Shown: positions 1 through 10,411 of the stretch, one piece after another
How positions within the stretch are numbered: position 1 is the first letter of the stretch
Layout: each line of letters starts with the position of its first letter
Assembly (NCBI GenBank): GCA_041879295.1
Contig: CP047152.1
Span: 1,245,501 to 1,309,500, forward strand
DNA: 64,000 nt
Origin: Pseudomonas putida
GTDB taxonomy: Bacteria > Pseudomonadota > Gammaproteobacteria > Pseudomonadales > Pseudomonadaceae
Direction: 5' to 3'
Program-made: the position numbers and the translations under genes
The notes under the pieces: generated by a model
Told to the model about the DNA's origin: nothing
Databases searched by the model: none
What the model saw: only the letters and a program-made list of their open reading frames with translations

Positions 1-3000
1 ATCAATTTCTATCGGGTATTGAACGAACGGGTCGCGCAGGCATCGGCAGCCGGGGTGGAACTCGACGCCCGTTCTGCACCGGTCACGGACGCACCGTTCG
101 TACACCTGCGCCGGCAACACCTTGCCAAGATCAGGGATGACGCCAAGGTGCTCGCCGTACCCACCGATGTCGAAGATGACGAAGACCGCGAAGCGCGCAT
201 GCAGGGCTACAAAGAGCTGGGCATGAATTTGCTGAACGTGGCGGGCGCCTTCGTGCCTGTGCTTGGCGAAGTGCTGCTGGTGGCAAACGCGGTTCAGATT
301 GCTGACGAAGTGTATGAAGGGTATGAAGATTGGCGCATGGGTGATCGCGAAGGGGCGTTGAACCACCTGTTCAATGTTGCCGAGAACGTCGTGCTCGGCG
401 GGATGATCGCAGCCGGCAGCAAAGTGGCCGTGCGTGCCCTTGAGCGGCTGGCCTTCGTGGATGACTTGGTACCGGTGTGCGACTCCGCAGGCAAGGTCAA
501 GCTCATGGCCACGGATCTACCCGGTTACGATGCCGAACCTTTGCGTGGTGCTGGCGCACAGGAATGGTTATGGCACCTCGATGAGGGCTGTTATCGAGTG
601 TTGGAGGATCCGCAGGATGGTCGCTCCAGGATCCTGCACCCTGGTCGTGCCAGTGCCTATCGGCCTGTGATCGAGCAGAATGGCGCCGGCGGCTGGCGCC
701 ATGAACTGGAAGCTCCCCAATACTGGGAAGGGCGGGCCAATCTGGTGCGCCGCCTGAGTACGCCCCTGGCAGAACTACCGGAAGCGACATGCGACTACCT
801 ACTCCAGGTGACAGGGCTGAGTGAGGCGCAGGTTCGCCGTTTGCACGTCGAGCACATGGGCGCACCTGCACGGTTGCTCGATGCCCTGGAGCTTTATCAG
901 GCACATGAATTGCACCCGGACTTCAGCGCGCCGCGACTGGCGCAGTACGTTGCTGATCGGCAAGTGCAGCCCAATGGCATCGAGCGGATATTGCGGCGCA
1001 CTTTCCCGGGCCTGTCGGCTCGTTGTACCCGTGAGCTGCTTCAGCAATGCAGCGGTGCGCAGCTCGATACGCTCAGCACCGCGCAGCGGATCCCTTTGGC
1101 AGTGGCCGAGCGCGCACGATGGTCACTGCGCGAAAGCCGTCTGGACAGGGCCTGTGCCGGCTTGCGCCTGCCGCGTTGCGTCAATCCCGATACCGAACGC
1201 CTGGCTTTGGGCTTGCTCGAGCGTCAGCTGAAATGGCCGGACACCCTGCGCATCGAACTGCGCGAAGGTAGCCCGAGTGGCCGGTATCTGGCCGGTATCG
1301 GCGCTGAGTCTGCGCAGGATGTACGGTGTATCGTGCGCCGCGGTGATGGCTACCGCTATGCCGGTCAAGGCACATCCGGCCCCTACCTGGCGGCGCTGCT
1401 GTCTGCGCTGGACGAGACGCAGACAGCCGATCTCGGCGATGCCGCTGTCAGTCCAGGTGCCCTGGGCTCGTTGTTGATCGAGGCCGCTGCCGGTGATCGT
1501 ACCCAAGCGGCTGAGCTCTGTGGCATGCCCCGTCTGGGCGTTGGCCTGCGGCCCCCGACCCGTTTTGGGGACGGGCGTATCGGGTATGCCTTGAGTGGGC
1601 GAGGGGAGAGCAGTCGGCGTGCCATAGGGCGTGGTATCCACCAAGTGTTTCCGACAATGACAGACGGGGAGCTACAAGCCTATCTGCTTGACCTAATGGA
1701 GCGGCGAGTAGGGTTGTGGGAGCACTACAGCCAGCTCACGGGACAGTTGGCACGCCTGCGTCAGAGCCTGCGCCAATGGCGCAGGGATGCCAGTAACCCA
1801 CTGGACGCGCTGCGCCGCCGTCGGGTCGCTACTGCCGTTCGGCGAAGCTGGCGGCGCAAGATAACCGACGAGGCCGGGGACTACGCGCTTATCATCAGCG
1901 GAGAGCGTATCGGTAGTCTGCCCGAATTACCGGAGGGGGTGAGCTTTGATCATGTGCGACGGCTGATCCTCAGTGACCTGCGCCTTGGTGAAATCAATGG
2001 GGACTTCCTTCGACGTTTTCCCAACCTGATTGAGCTCGACCTGTCCGGCAATCGCCTGACTGCGATCCCTCACGGCATTGAACATATGCCCCGCCTGCGG
2101 CAGCTAAACCTGCGCCGCAACAGCGTGATCATGGATGAGGCCGGTGAGTTGCGTCTTGCCGGGATGAGCGCGCTGCGGTACCTCGACCTCAGCCACAACC
2201 CGCTGGGAAGGGCGCCGGTACTGACGCGCCTGGGCAATTTGCGTGAAGTCAACTTGCGCTCTGCTGGCCTTGAGGCGTTGCCTGAGCGGATTTCATTTCG
2301 TGCCCACATAGACTTGCGTAACAACAACATCCGCACACTGCGCCGAGAGGTGCAGCAACTGCGCCTGCAGGTGCACCAGTTGTCCTTGCACGATAATCCA
2401 CTTGGCGAAGCTGACGCATTGCTGCTCGATGAGGCTCGAAGTGTGACCCCGGGGCAGTGGGGGTCAGCGTCCGCACGCCATCGCGCCATTGACAGTGACC
2501 TTTTCAATACCTGGGCCAACAGTACAGCCGACGCTGAACGTGATCGCCAGCAGGCCATATGGACAGCCCTGCTTGAGGAACCGCAATCAGATGGAATGTT
2601 CCGCTTTCTGGCAGACTTCGTCCATGGTGAGGACTTTGAACAGCACCCTGGGCATTACCGCAGCCGAATCTGGCGAATTCTTGAAACGTGTGAGCAGCAC
2701 GAGCAGTTGCGTCATCAGTTGTTTCTAGAGGCATCTGGCCGGCGCAGTTGTGAAGACCGCCTGCTGCTGTTGCTGGAGCAGATGGAGCTTGGGGTTCTGG
2801 TGCTGCGCGCCGTCGAAGACGCGCATGGCAGTCGGATGGAAGCCCGTTTGCTAAGCCTGGCGCGTGGTTTGTTTCGCCTGGACGAGGTCGACCGTCACGC
2901 GACTTTACATGTTCAACGCATGCATGCCGAGCACGCCCCTCATATCGATGAAATCGAGACACGGCTTTTTTACCGACAGCGGCTTGCGCGTCCCTTGGGC

Positions 3001-3369
3001 TTGCCGATCGAGCTCGACGAAATGCATTACCCAGGTTTTGCAAACGTAACCACCAGCGATGTGCTGCGGGTCCAGGACGCGGTTTTGCAAACTGAGACGA
3101 CGGATGCCCTGATAGCCTCGTTGGCACAGCGGCCTTTCTGGGAGCAATACGCGCGAGAGTTTCATGCGCAGCGATTTGAAGAACTGGTACAGCCACTGCA
3201 CCAGCGCATGGAAGCCCTGCAGGCTCAGGTAGATGAGCAAGTGATCAACGAAAGCGAGTTTCTGCAACGCTGTGAAGCACTGAAAACTGATTACGATCGC
3301 AGCGAGCGGGCATTGCTGGCGCGGTTGGCGCGTGAAGCCTATGAGCGCTGGGCGAATACGCCCCCTTGA
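1..3369 (+). CDS. LRR protein with NEL-type E3 ubiquitin ligase domain (5' end outside window)
   Basis: The reading frame is open to the left edge, so this is the 3' part of a larger gene; numbering here starts at the TTG at position 19. A hydrophobic stretch lies at about residues 69-100, typical of the large toxin-like N-terminal region of Pseudomonas NEL proteins. Leucine-rich repeats run from about 645 to 790, with units such as LIELDLSGNRLTAIP and LRYLDLSHNPLG. The C-terminal 300 residues resemble the NEL (novel E3 ligase) domain of IpaH/SspH effectors. A CEDR motif (Cys911) matches the CxD catalytic motif, where Cys takes ubiquitin from E2. Family knowledge: such proteins act inside eukaryotic hosts after secretion. 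No secretion gene or chaperone is visible here, so delivery route and host are unknown. The downstream neighbour glpD is convergent and only 27 bases away. Confidence 0.82.
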   Translation: MNFYRVLNERVAQASAAGVELDARSAPVTDAPFVHLRRQHLAKIRDDAKVLAVPTDVEDDEDREARMQGYKELGMNLLNVAGAFVPVLGEVLLVANAVQIADEVYEGYEDWRMGDREGALNHLFNVAENVVLGGMIAAGSKVAVRALERLAFVDDLVPVCDSAGKVKLMATDLPGYDAEPLRGAGAQEWLWHLDEGCYRVLEDPQDGRSRILHPGRASAYRPVIEQNGAGGWRHELEAPQYWEGRANLVRRLSTPLAELPEATCDYLLQVTGLSEAQVRRLHVEHMGAPARLLDALELYQAHELHPDFSAPRLAQYVADRQVQPNGIERILRRTFPGLSARCTRELLQQCSGAQLDTLSTAQRIPLAVAERARWSLRESRLDRACAGLRLPRCVNPDTERLALGLLERQLKWPDTLRIELREGSPSGRYLAGIGAESAQDVRCIVRRGDGYRYAGQGTSGPYLAALLSALDETQTADLGDAAVSPGALGSLLIEAAAGDRTQAAELCGMPRLGVGLRPPTRFGDGRIGYALSGRGESSRRAIGRGIHQVFPTMTDGELQAYLLDLMERRVGLWEHYSQLTGQLARLRQSLRQWRRDASNPLDALRRRRVATAVRRSWRRKITDEAGDYALIISGERIGSLPELPEGVSFDHVRRLILSDLRLGEINGDFLRRFPNLIELDLSGNRLTAIPHGIEHMPRLRQLNLRRNSVIMDEAGELRLAGMSALRYLDLSHNPLGRAPVLTRLGNLREVNLRSAGLEALPERISFRAHIDLRNNNIRTLRREVQQLRLQVHQLSLHDNPLGEADALLLDEARSVTPGQWGSASARHRAIDSDLFNTWANSTADAERDRQQAIWTALLEEPQSDGMFRFLADFVHGEDFEQHPGHYRSRIWRILETCEQHEQLRHQLFLEASGRRSCEDRLLLLLEQMELGVLVLRAVEDAHGSRMEARLLSLARGLFRLDEVDRHATLHVQRMHAEHAPHIDEIETRLFYRQRLARPLGLPIELDEMHYPGFANVTTSDVLRVQDAVLQTETTDALIASLAQRPFWEQYAREFHAQRFEELVQPLHQRMEALQAQVDEQVINESEFLQRCEALKTDYDRSERALLARLAREAYERWANTPP

Positions 3370-3396
3370 CGAATCAAGAGGGCTTCACCGTCGATA

Positions 3397-4935
3397 TCAG
3401 GCTGCGCGGCTATTTGTGCGCACCTTGCGGGCATGCTGCAGATACGCCCCCAGGGCCATCTGCTCCTGCGCGGTCAGCGACAGGCCCAGCTTGGTGCGAC
3501 GCCAGATAATGTCAGCGGTTTGCTCTGCCCATTCCTCCTCCAGCAGGTAGTCCACCTCGCGGGTGAACAGCCCGGCGCCGATAGCCTGCCCGAGGTCTTC
3601 GGGGCCGTGAACGCCATCAAGCAGCCGCCACACGCGGCTGCCGTAGGTGAGCACCCAGCGTTTGGCCAGGTCAACAGGCAACCAGCCGCAACGTGCCAGT
3701 ACGGCATCGATCAGCGCCTGTACCGTTGTCATGCCCTCTGCGCCCGGCAGTGGCGCACTGGCAGTCCAGGCGCCGCGCATCTGGGTGAAGAAGGGCTTGA
3801 GTTCGGCCATGGCCGATTCGGCCAGCTTGCGGTAGGTGGTGAGCTTGCCGCCGAACACAGACAGTAACGGTGCCTGGCCTTCGTCCGCCGAAAGGGCGAG
3901 TGTGTAGTCCCGGGTCACTGCCGAAGGGTTGTCCGATTCATCGTTGCACAGCGGTCGAACGCCGGAGTAGGTATGCAGGATGTCGGCTGGGCTCAGTTGA
4001 TGGTTGAAGTGCTCGTTGACCACCTTCAACAAGTAGTGTGTTTCCTGCTCGGTAATGGCGACCGCGGCCGGGTCGCCGCTGTATTCCCGATCAGTGGTGC
4101 CGATCAGGGTAAAGCGGTCCAGATACGGGATGCAGAAGACGATGCGCTGGTCTTCGTTCTGCAGAATGTAGGCATGTTCACCTTCATACAGGCGCGGCAC
4201 GATAAGGTGGCTGCCCTGGATCAGGCGGATGCCGTAAGGCGCCTCGAGCTTGAGGTCGTCCTTGATGAAGCTGGCCACCCACGGGCCGGCGGCGTTGACC
4301 AGTGCGCGGGCATGGATCGTCTGGAGGGTGCCATCGGCGTGCTGCAGTTCTACCTGCCACAAGCCCTTTACACGTTCGGCGCGCAAGCAGCGGGTGCGGG
4401 TGTGGATATGTGCGCCTAGCTCACGTGCCGCCATGGCGTTGAGTACCACCAGGCGGGCGTCATCGACAGCGCAGTCGGCGTATTCGAAGCCGCGGGTGAT
4501 TGCTGGCTTAAGCGGGTATCCCGGGCCGAAGCGCAGGCTACGCGAGGCGCCCAGACGCTTGCGCTTGCCCAGGTGGTCGTAGAGGAACAGGCCGGCGCGG
4601 ATCATCCAGGCAGGGCGCAGGTGCGGGCGGTGCGGAAGCACGAAGCGCATAGGTTTGACGATGTGCGGCGCCTTGGCCAGCAGCACTTCGCGTTCAGCCA
4701 ATGCCTCGCGTACGAGGCGAAATTCGTAGTGCTCCAGGTAGCGCAAGCCACCGTGAATCAGTTTGCTGCTGGCTGACGACGTGTGTTGGGCCAGGTCGTC
4801 CTTTTCGCAAAGGAAGACCTTCAAGCCGCGACCAGCGGCGTCGGCAGCGATGCCCACGCCATTGATGCCACCGCCGATCACGGCAAGGTCATAACAGTCG
4901 GCTGTTGGGGGCTGTGACGAAACTGGCTGGGACAC
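3397..4935 (-). CDS. glpD: Aerobic glycerol-3-phosphate dehydrogenase
   Basis: This FAD enzyme oxidises sn-glycerol-3-phosphate to dihydroxyacetone phosphate at the inner membrane and passes electrons to quinone. The N-terminal dinucleotide fold reads DLAVIGGGINGVG, followed by the family motif SSKLIHGGLRYLE. The frame is open further 5' to a TTG at 4941, but I chose the GTG at 4935 because AGGAGG lies 8 bases upstream of it and only 2 bases from the TTG. This gives 512 residues, the usual length. It is the last gene of a same-strand glp set and is separated from glpR by about 300 bases that hold GlpR-like operators, so it probably has its own glycerol-inducible promoter. Confidence 0.96.
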   Translation of the reverse strand: MSQPVSSQPPTADCYDLAVIGGGINGVGIAADAAGRGLKVFLCEKDDLAQHTSSASSKLIHGGLRYLEHYEFRLVREALAEREVLLAKAPHIVKPMRFVLPHRPHLRPAWMIRAGLFLYDHLGKRKRLGASRSLRFGPGYPLKPAITRGFEYADCAVDDARLVVLNAMAARELGAHIHTRTRCLRAERVKGLWQVELQHADGTLQTIHARALVNAAGPWVASFIKDDLKLEAPYGIRLIQGSHLIVPRLYEGEHAYILQNEDQRIVFCIPYLDRFTLIGTTDREYSGDPAAVAITEQETHYLLKVVNEHFNHQLSPADILHTYSGVRPLCNDESDNPSAVTRDYTLALSADEGQAPLLSVFGGKLTTYRKLAESAMAELKPFFTQMRGAWTASAPLPGAEGMTTVQALIDAVLARCGWLPVDLAKRWVLTYGSRVWRLLDGVHGPEDLGQAIGAGLFTREVDYLLEEEWAEQTADIIWRRTKLGLSLTAQEQMALGAYLQHARKVRTNSRAA

Positions 4936-5232
4936 GGGCAAGGCCTCCTGGGGCTGTTCACATCGAATATGAACATTGATGTTCGTTTGCGAAAATATTA
5001 GCGCAACAGAAAGCCGGTCGCCAGTCAGTCTCTATAGAAAAAACTGATCAAATGACAATGAAGTGAACATTTACGAAAATTTAGGGGACGGCCAGGGTTC
5101 TGGGCGCGCGCGCTGTCTCAGGCATAACTGGCCCGAAAACGATGCAGGCGCGAGCCTCGCTCGCGATGCGCCGCGCGGGCCGCATTTGATCTCACGGCCG
5201 TCACATATCTGGCTGTATGCACCCGCCAGCCC
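4936..5232. other. glpR-glpD intergenic region
   Basis: About 300 bases without a gene. The glpD-proximal 145 bases are AT-rich and hold the GlpR-like sites. The half next to the glpR stop (about 5090-5232) is GC-rich and contains short inverted segments such as CGCGAGCGAGGCTCGCGCC read on the minus strand, which may be a transcription attenuator after glpR. I see no small gene. Confidence 0.5.
4955..4999 (-). promoter_or_regulatory. Putative GlpR operator cluster upstream of glpD
   Basis: Just upstream of glpD are an inverted pair TGTTCA-N9-TGAACA (4955-4975) and, overlapping its flank, ATGTTCGTTTGCGAAAATAT (4979-4998). The second closely fits the E. coli GlpR operator form, WATKTTCG-N4-CGAACATW. 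A further TGAACATTTACGAAAAT lies at 5065-5081. Their position next to the repressor target glpD supports GlpR binding. This is a motif match only. Confidence 0.65.
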
Positions 5233-5988
5233 TCAAACCACCTCAAGCCTGATCTTGTTCTGGTTCAACAATTGGGTAAGGGTTGGGGTCGGTGTCTGGT
5301 CGGTGACCAGGCAGTCGACCAGGTCGATCGAGCCCAGACGCACCATGGCATTGCGCCCGAATTTGCTGGAATCGGCCGCGAGGATCACTTGTCGGGCATT
5401 GGCAATGATGGCTTGCGACACCCGCACTTCCTGATAGTCGAAATCGAGCAGGCTGCCATCCTCGTCGATACCGCTGATGCCCACCAGGGCGAAGTCGACC
5501 TTGAACTGGTTGATGAAATCGACACTGGCCTGGCCGACTACACCACCATCTCGGCGCACCGTGCCACCCGCCACCAGCACTTCGAAATCGTCCTTGGCGG
5601 CCAGGATCGCAGCCACGTGCAAGTTGTTGGTGATGACTTTCAGGTGGCTGTGGTTGAGCAGTGCCCGGGCAATCGATTCGGTGGTGGTGCCGATGTTGAT
5701 GAACAGCGAGGCATGGTCGGGAATCTGTCGGGCCACGGCGTCGGCAATGCGCTGTTTTTCGTCGCGCATCTGGTCGGCACGCATGGCGTAGGCGGTATTT
5801 TCGATACTTGAATCGTAAGCCGCACCGCCGTGGTAGCGGCGTAGCAGGTTGAGCTCGGCAAGCTGGTTGATGTCGCGCCGGATAGTCTGGGGAGTGACAA
5901 CGAATAGCTGCGCCATTTCCTCGATACTGACATAGCCGCGTTCGCGCACCAGTTCGAGGATTTGTTGTTGGCGGGGGGGCAGATTCAT
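5233..5988 (-). CDS. glpR: DeoR-family glycerol-3-phosphate regulon repressor
   Basis: A 251-residue DeoR-type repressor. The N-terminal winged helix-turn-helix spans about residues 3-57 ([22 protein letters not shown]), followed by the DeoR C-terminal sensor domain of ISOCOT/phosphosugar-isomerase fold. It is expected to bind glycerol-3-phosphate and release glp operators. The frame continues upstream, but the ATG at 5988 is chosen because AAAGGA sits six bases before it and the protein then starts at the conserved [11 protein letters not shown]. It lies between glpK and glpD on the same strand, which is the usual Pseudomonas arrangement. Confidence 0.95.
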   Translation of the reverse strand: MNLPPRQQQILELVRERGYVSIEEMAQLFVVTPQTIRRDINQLAELNLLRRYHGGAAYDSSIENTAYAMRADQMRDEKQRIADAVARQIPDHASLFINIGTTTESIARALLNHSHLKVITNNLHVAAILAAKDDFEVLVAGGTVRRDGGVVGQASVDFINQFKVDFALVGISGIDEDGSLLDFDYQEVRVSQAIIANARQVILAADSSKFGRNAMVRLGSIDLVDCLVTDQTPTPTLTQLLNQNKIRLEVV

Positions 5989-6060
5989 GGGCGGTCCTTT
6001 GGGGCTGCCGGACAAATTCTGCAATGATGCCGTAGGAAAGGGATGACGGCCAGTGGACGA

Positions 6061-6083
6061 TGGGGGCCGTATGGCGGCCCCCA
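6061..6083 (-). terminator. GC-rich hairpin after glpK
   Basis: Perfect stem TGGGGGCCG / CGGCCCCCA with a short loop, immediately downstream of the glpK stop and upstream of glpR. There is no clear T tract, so it may act as an intrinsic terminator, an attenuator, or an mRNA 3'-end stabiliser between glpK and glpR. Confidence 0.5.
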
Positions 6084-6089
6084 CAGGTA

Positions 6090-7616
<1,527 letters not shown>

Positions 7617-7640
7617 TCAGGGCTGCGCGTGGTGGCGGCA

Positions 7641-8492
7641 TCAATTGGCTTGAGTATCGCCCTGGCGAATGTCATTTGTCTCTGGGGTCGCGGCGGGCGC
7701 TACTGGCAGGTTGCGTGCAATAAGGCCGCGATAGCTCGCTGCACCCAGGCAGGCGCCAACGATCGGTGCAAATACCGGAACCAGGAAATAAGGAATATCC
7801 CGCCCGCCAGTGAAGGCGATTTCGCCCCAACCGGCGAGGAATGTCATGAGTTTTGGCCCGAAATCGCGGGCCGGGTTCATCGCAAAGCCAGTCAAAGGGC
7901 CCATGGCGCTCCCAATCACCGCAATCAGCAGGCCGATCAGCAGCGGTGCCATGGCACCGCGCGGAAGGCCGTTGTTGTCGTCGGTCAGGGCCATGATCAC
8001 GCTCATCAGAATGGCAGTGATCACCACTTCGACCAGAAATGCCTGGCTGGTGGACAGGGACGGGTGCGGGTAGGTGGAGAACACAGAGGCCAGCTCCAGG
8101 CTGCCTTCGCTACCGCGCAGCATGGCGTGGGCCTGTTCGAAATCGAAGAACAGACTGCTGTACAGCGTGTAGACCAGTGCCGCGCCACAGAATGCGCCGC
8201 ATACCTGGGCCAGCATGTAGAAGGGCAGCTTGCGCTTGTCGAACCCTGCGAACAGTGCAAGGGCGATACTTACGGCTGGGTTCAGGTGCGCACCGGAAAT
8301 ACCGGCGGTGAGGTAGATTGCCATGCTGACGCCCACGCCCCAGATGATACTGATCTCCCAAAGCCCGAAGCTGGCGCCGGCAACCTTGAGCGCGGCGACG
8401 CAGCCGGTACCGAAGAAGATGAGCAGGGCGGTGCCGAGAAACTCGGCCAGGCACTGGCTGGACAGCGTGGGTTGGTGCAGAGCAGTCGTCAT
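7641..8492 (-). CDS. glpF: Glycerol uptake facilitator (aquaglyceroporin)
   Basis: A 283-residue membrane channel of the MIP family, first gene of the glp set. Both NPA signature loops are present: SGAHLNPAVS and GFAMNPARDFGPK. The Asp after the second NPAR is typical of glycerol-permeating members. About six hydrophobic segments are visible. The ATG at 8492 is chosen over an upstream in-frame start because a GAGG ribosome-binding site precedes it by 8 to 9 bases and the extra N-terminus would be basic and unlike the family. Confidence 0.95.
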   Translation of the reverse strand: MTTALHQPTLSSQCLAEFLGTALLIFFGTGCVAALKVAGASFGLWEISIIWGVGVSMAIYLTAGISGAHLNPAVSIALALFAGFDKRKLPFYMLAQVCGAFCGAALVYTLYSSLFFDFEQAHAMLRGSEGSLELASVFSTYPHPSLSTSQAFLVEVVITAILMSVIMALTDDNNGLPRGAMAPLLIGLLIAVIGSAMGPLTGFAMNPARDFGPKLMTFLAGWGEIAFTGGRDIPYFLVPVFAPIVGACLGAASYRGLIARNLPVAPAATPETNDIRQGDTQAN

Positions 8493-8793
8493 GTATGACC
8501 TCGTTTTTTTTGTTGTGAGGCGCGTAGCGCTCGACAGCAAAACCCGGTGTCTATCCCCATTGACCCCGGATGATGTAGGAAATGCACCTTAAAAGTGCAC
8601 CGCTTATTCAGAAACGAAAAAATATAGACAAGAAACGCTGATGTCAAAGGTCGAAAGTGAACGGTCAGTCACGATATGGCCGCTAGAATAAGATGCGGAT
8701 CCCGTACTAGAGGCGCGCGATCGCGGTGCGCTAGCTGGGATGTAGGAATTGTCCTAAAGTAGCCGCCGAGTCGTCCCTGACTGGAGCCCTTGC
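8493..8793. other. glpF-ybaK divergent intergenic region
   Basis: About 300 bases between divergent genes, so it should contain the glpF promoter (minus) and the ybaK promoter (plus). The sequence TTATTCAGAAACGAAAAAATAT (8604-8625) loosely resembles a GlpR operator. A small hairpin ATGCACCTT...AAGTGCA lies at 8582-8599. No coding frame of interest is present. Confidence 0.4.
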
Positions 8794-9264
8794 ATGACCC
8801 CCGCCCTAGACCTGTTGAAAAAGCACCGTGCCGAGCATCGTGTGCACAGTTATGAACATGACCCGAAGTCGGCGTCGTATGGCCTGGAGGCGGCAGAAAA
8901 GCTCGGGCTCGACCCGCAACAGGTGTTCAAGACGTTGCTGGCAAGCAGCGAGAAAGGGGAATTGCTGGTAGCGGTTGTGCCTGTGGTGGGGACCTTGGAC
9001 CTCAAGGCCCTGGCCCATGCTGCCGGGGTAAAGAAGTGCGAGATGGCCGACCCGGCGGCGGCGCAGCGGGCGACCGGTTACCTGGTGGGCGGGATCAGCC
9101 CACTAGGGCAGAAGAAGCGTCTGCGGACCTTTATCGATGACTCGGCGCAGAATTTTGCAACTATCCATGTCAGCGCCGGTAGGCGTGGCCTGGAAGTGGA
9201 GTTGGCAGCGGCGGTGCTGGCGGAGTATACGCAGGGCTCGTTCGCCGGGATTGGTCGAGGCTGA
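8794..9264 (+). CDS. ybaK: Cys-tRNA(Pro) deacylase, YbaK/EbsC type
   Basis: A 156-residue member of the YbaK/ProX trans-editing family, which hydrolyses Cys mischarged on tRNA(Pro) by prolyl-tRNA synthetase. Recognisable parts are an N-terminal HxxEHDP-like segment (VHSYEHDP), the FKTLLA stretch carrying the conserved substrate-contacting Lys, and the GGISPLGQKKRLRTFID signature. The length is normal. It is a single gene divergent from glpF and is followed by a strong hairpin. Note that a second, unrelated tRNA trans-editing protein (AlaX-like) occurs at 42478 in this window. Confidence 0.92.
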   Translation: MTPALDLLKKHRAEHRVHSYEHDPKSASYGLEAAEKLGLDPQQVFKTLLASSEKGELLVAVVPVVGTLDLKALAHAAGVKKCEMADPAAAQRATGYLVGGISPLGQKKRLRTFIDDSAQNFATIHVSAGRRGLEVELAAAVLAEYTQGSFAGIGRG

Positions 9265-9268
9265 GAAC

Positions 9269-9291
9269 AGGGGGCCGCCAAGCGGCCCCCT
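9269..9291. terminator. Hairpin between ybaK and the ABC ATPase
   Basis: Stem AGGGGGCCG / CGGCCCCCT around a CCAAG loop, just after the ybaK stop and just before the convergent stop of the ABC gene. Its core GGGGCCGCCAAGCGGCCCC recurs exactly after pdxH at 57405-57423. There is no T tract. It is probably a bidirectional transcript-end hairpin. Confidence 0.5.
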
Positions 9292-9301
9292 GGCGGTGAA
9301 G

Positions 9302-10411
9302 TCAAGTCGCCGAACTGTAACGACGCACGCCATTCTCCTGGCGTGGCAACTGTGCCGCAACGCTACCCGGTACAGGGAATAGCACGAGGTGATCGGCCTT
9401 CACTGCAATCTCCACATTCTCACCGACCTCGTGGTCGTTATGGCTAGGGAAGATCGCTTCCAGCTGGCTACCGGTGGGCAACTGCAAGCGATAGAGCGTC
9501 GATGCCCCGAGGAAGCTCTTGCCCACGATGTTTGCCAGTAGCGCGCTGCCTGGTGCATGCACGATATCATCCGGGCGCAGCAGTACATCCACCGAGCTGC
9601 CCGGCGCCATGATGTAGGCGCGGTTACCGCGCAGCTCACCCACTTCGGTATTGACCGCTTCGTGGCTGCTCATTTGCCCACGGATGAAGTATCCCTGGCC
9701 GATGAAACTCGCCACGAATGGCGTCTGCGGTTCGTGGTAAAGGTTGTAGGGCGTGTCCCACTGTTCCAGGCGGCCTTCCTTGAAGACACCGACCTGGTCA
9801 CTGACCGCAAAGGCTTCTTCCTGGTCGTGAGTGACCAGAATGGCGCTGGTACCGCGGCTTTTGAGAATGTCGCGAACCTCATGGCTCAGGCGACGGCGCA
9901 GCTCTACGTCGAGGTTCGAGAACGGCTCGTCAAGCAGCAACAGTTGCGGCTCGGGCGCCAGCGCCCGGGCCAGGGCGACACGTTGCTGCTGACCGCCAGA
10001 CAACTCATGCGGGTAACGACCGCCCAGCCCGCCGAGTTTGACCAGTTCCAGCATCTCTTCGATGACGGCGGCCTGGCGTGGGTGTTTGGCGATACCAAAG
10101 GCAATGTTCTGCGCCACGGTAAGATGCGGGAACAGCGCGTAGTCCTGAAACACCATGCCGATGCGGCGCTTTTCCGGGGCCAGGGTGAAGCCAGCCCGGG
10201 AAATGACCTCACCGCCCAGGTGGATTTCACCTTCGTGCACCGGCTCGAAACCGGCGATGGCGCGCAGGGTGGTGGTCTTGCCGCAACCGGATGAACCCAG
10301 CAGGCAACCGATGTCGCCTGCGTTCAGGTGCAGGTTGAGGTTCTGGACGATGCGCTGGTCGCCATAGCCGCAGGCGAGGTTGCGCAGGTTGAGCAGTAGG
10401 GGTTGACTCAT
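9302..10411 (-). CDS. ABC transporter ATP-binding protein (FbpC/PotA/CysA class)
   Basis: A 369-residue importer-type ATPase. Walker A is [10 protein letters not shown] near residue 40, the signature is [15 protein letters not shown], Walker B is [12 protein letters not shown], and the H-loop is VTHDQEEAF. After about residue 240 there is a TOBE-like regulatory domain, as in ferric-iron, spermidine and sulfate import ATPases. Its start overlaps the argF stop by four bases (ATGA), so translation is probably coupled to argF. No permease or binding protein is adjacent, so the substrate cannot be assigned; it may serve a transporter encoded elsewhere. Confidence 0.88.
   Translation of the reverse strand: MSQPLLLNLRNLACGYGDQRIVQNLNLHLNAGDIGCLLGSSGCGKTTTLRAIAGFEPVHEGEIHLGGEVISRAGFTLAPEKRRIGMVFQDYALFPHLTVAQNIAFGIAKHPRQAAVIEEMLELVKLGGLGGRYPHELSGGQQQRVALARALAPEPQLLLLDEPFSNLDVELRRRLSHEVRDILKSRGTSAILVTHDQEEAFAVSDQVGVFKEGRLEQWDTPYNLYHEPQTPFVASFIGQGYFIRGQMSSHEAVNTEVGELRGNRAYIMAPGSSVDVLLRPDDIVHAPGSALLANIVGKSFLGASTLYRLQLPTGSQLEAIFPSHNDHEVGENVEIAVKADHLVLFPVPGSVAAQLPRQENGVRRYSSAT

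Noticed and set aside
2504..3196. Antisense frame within the NEL-protein gene
   Set aside because: The NEL domain and its CEDR motif are on the plus strand; the opposite frame has no support.
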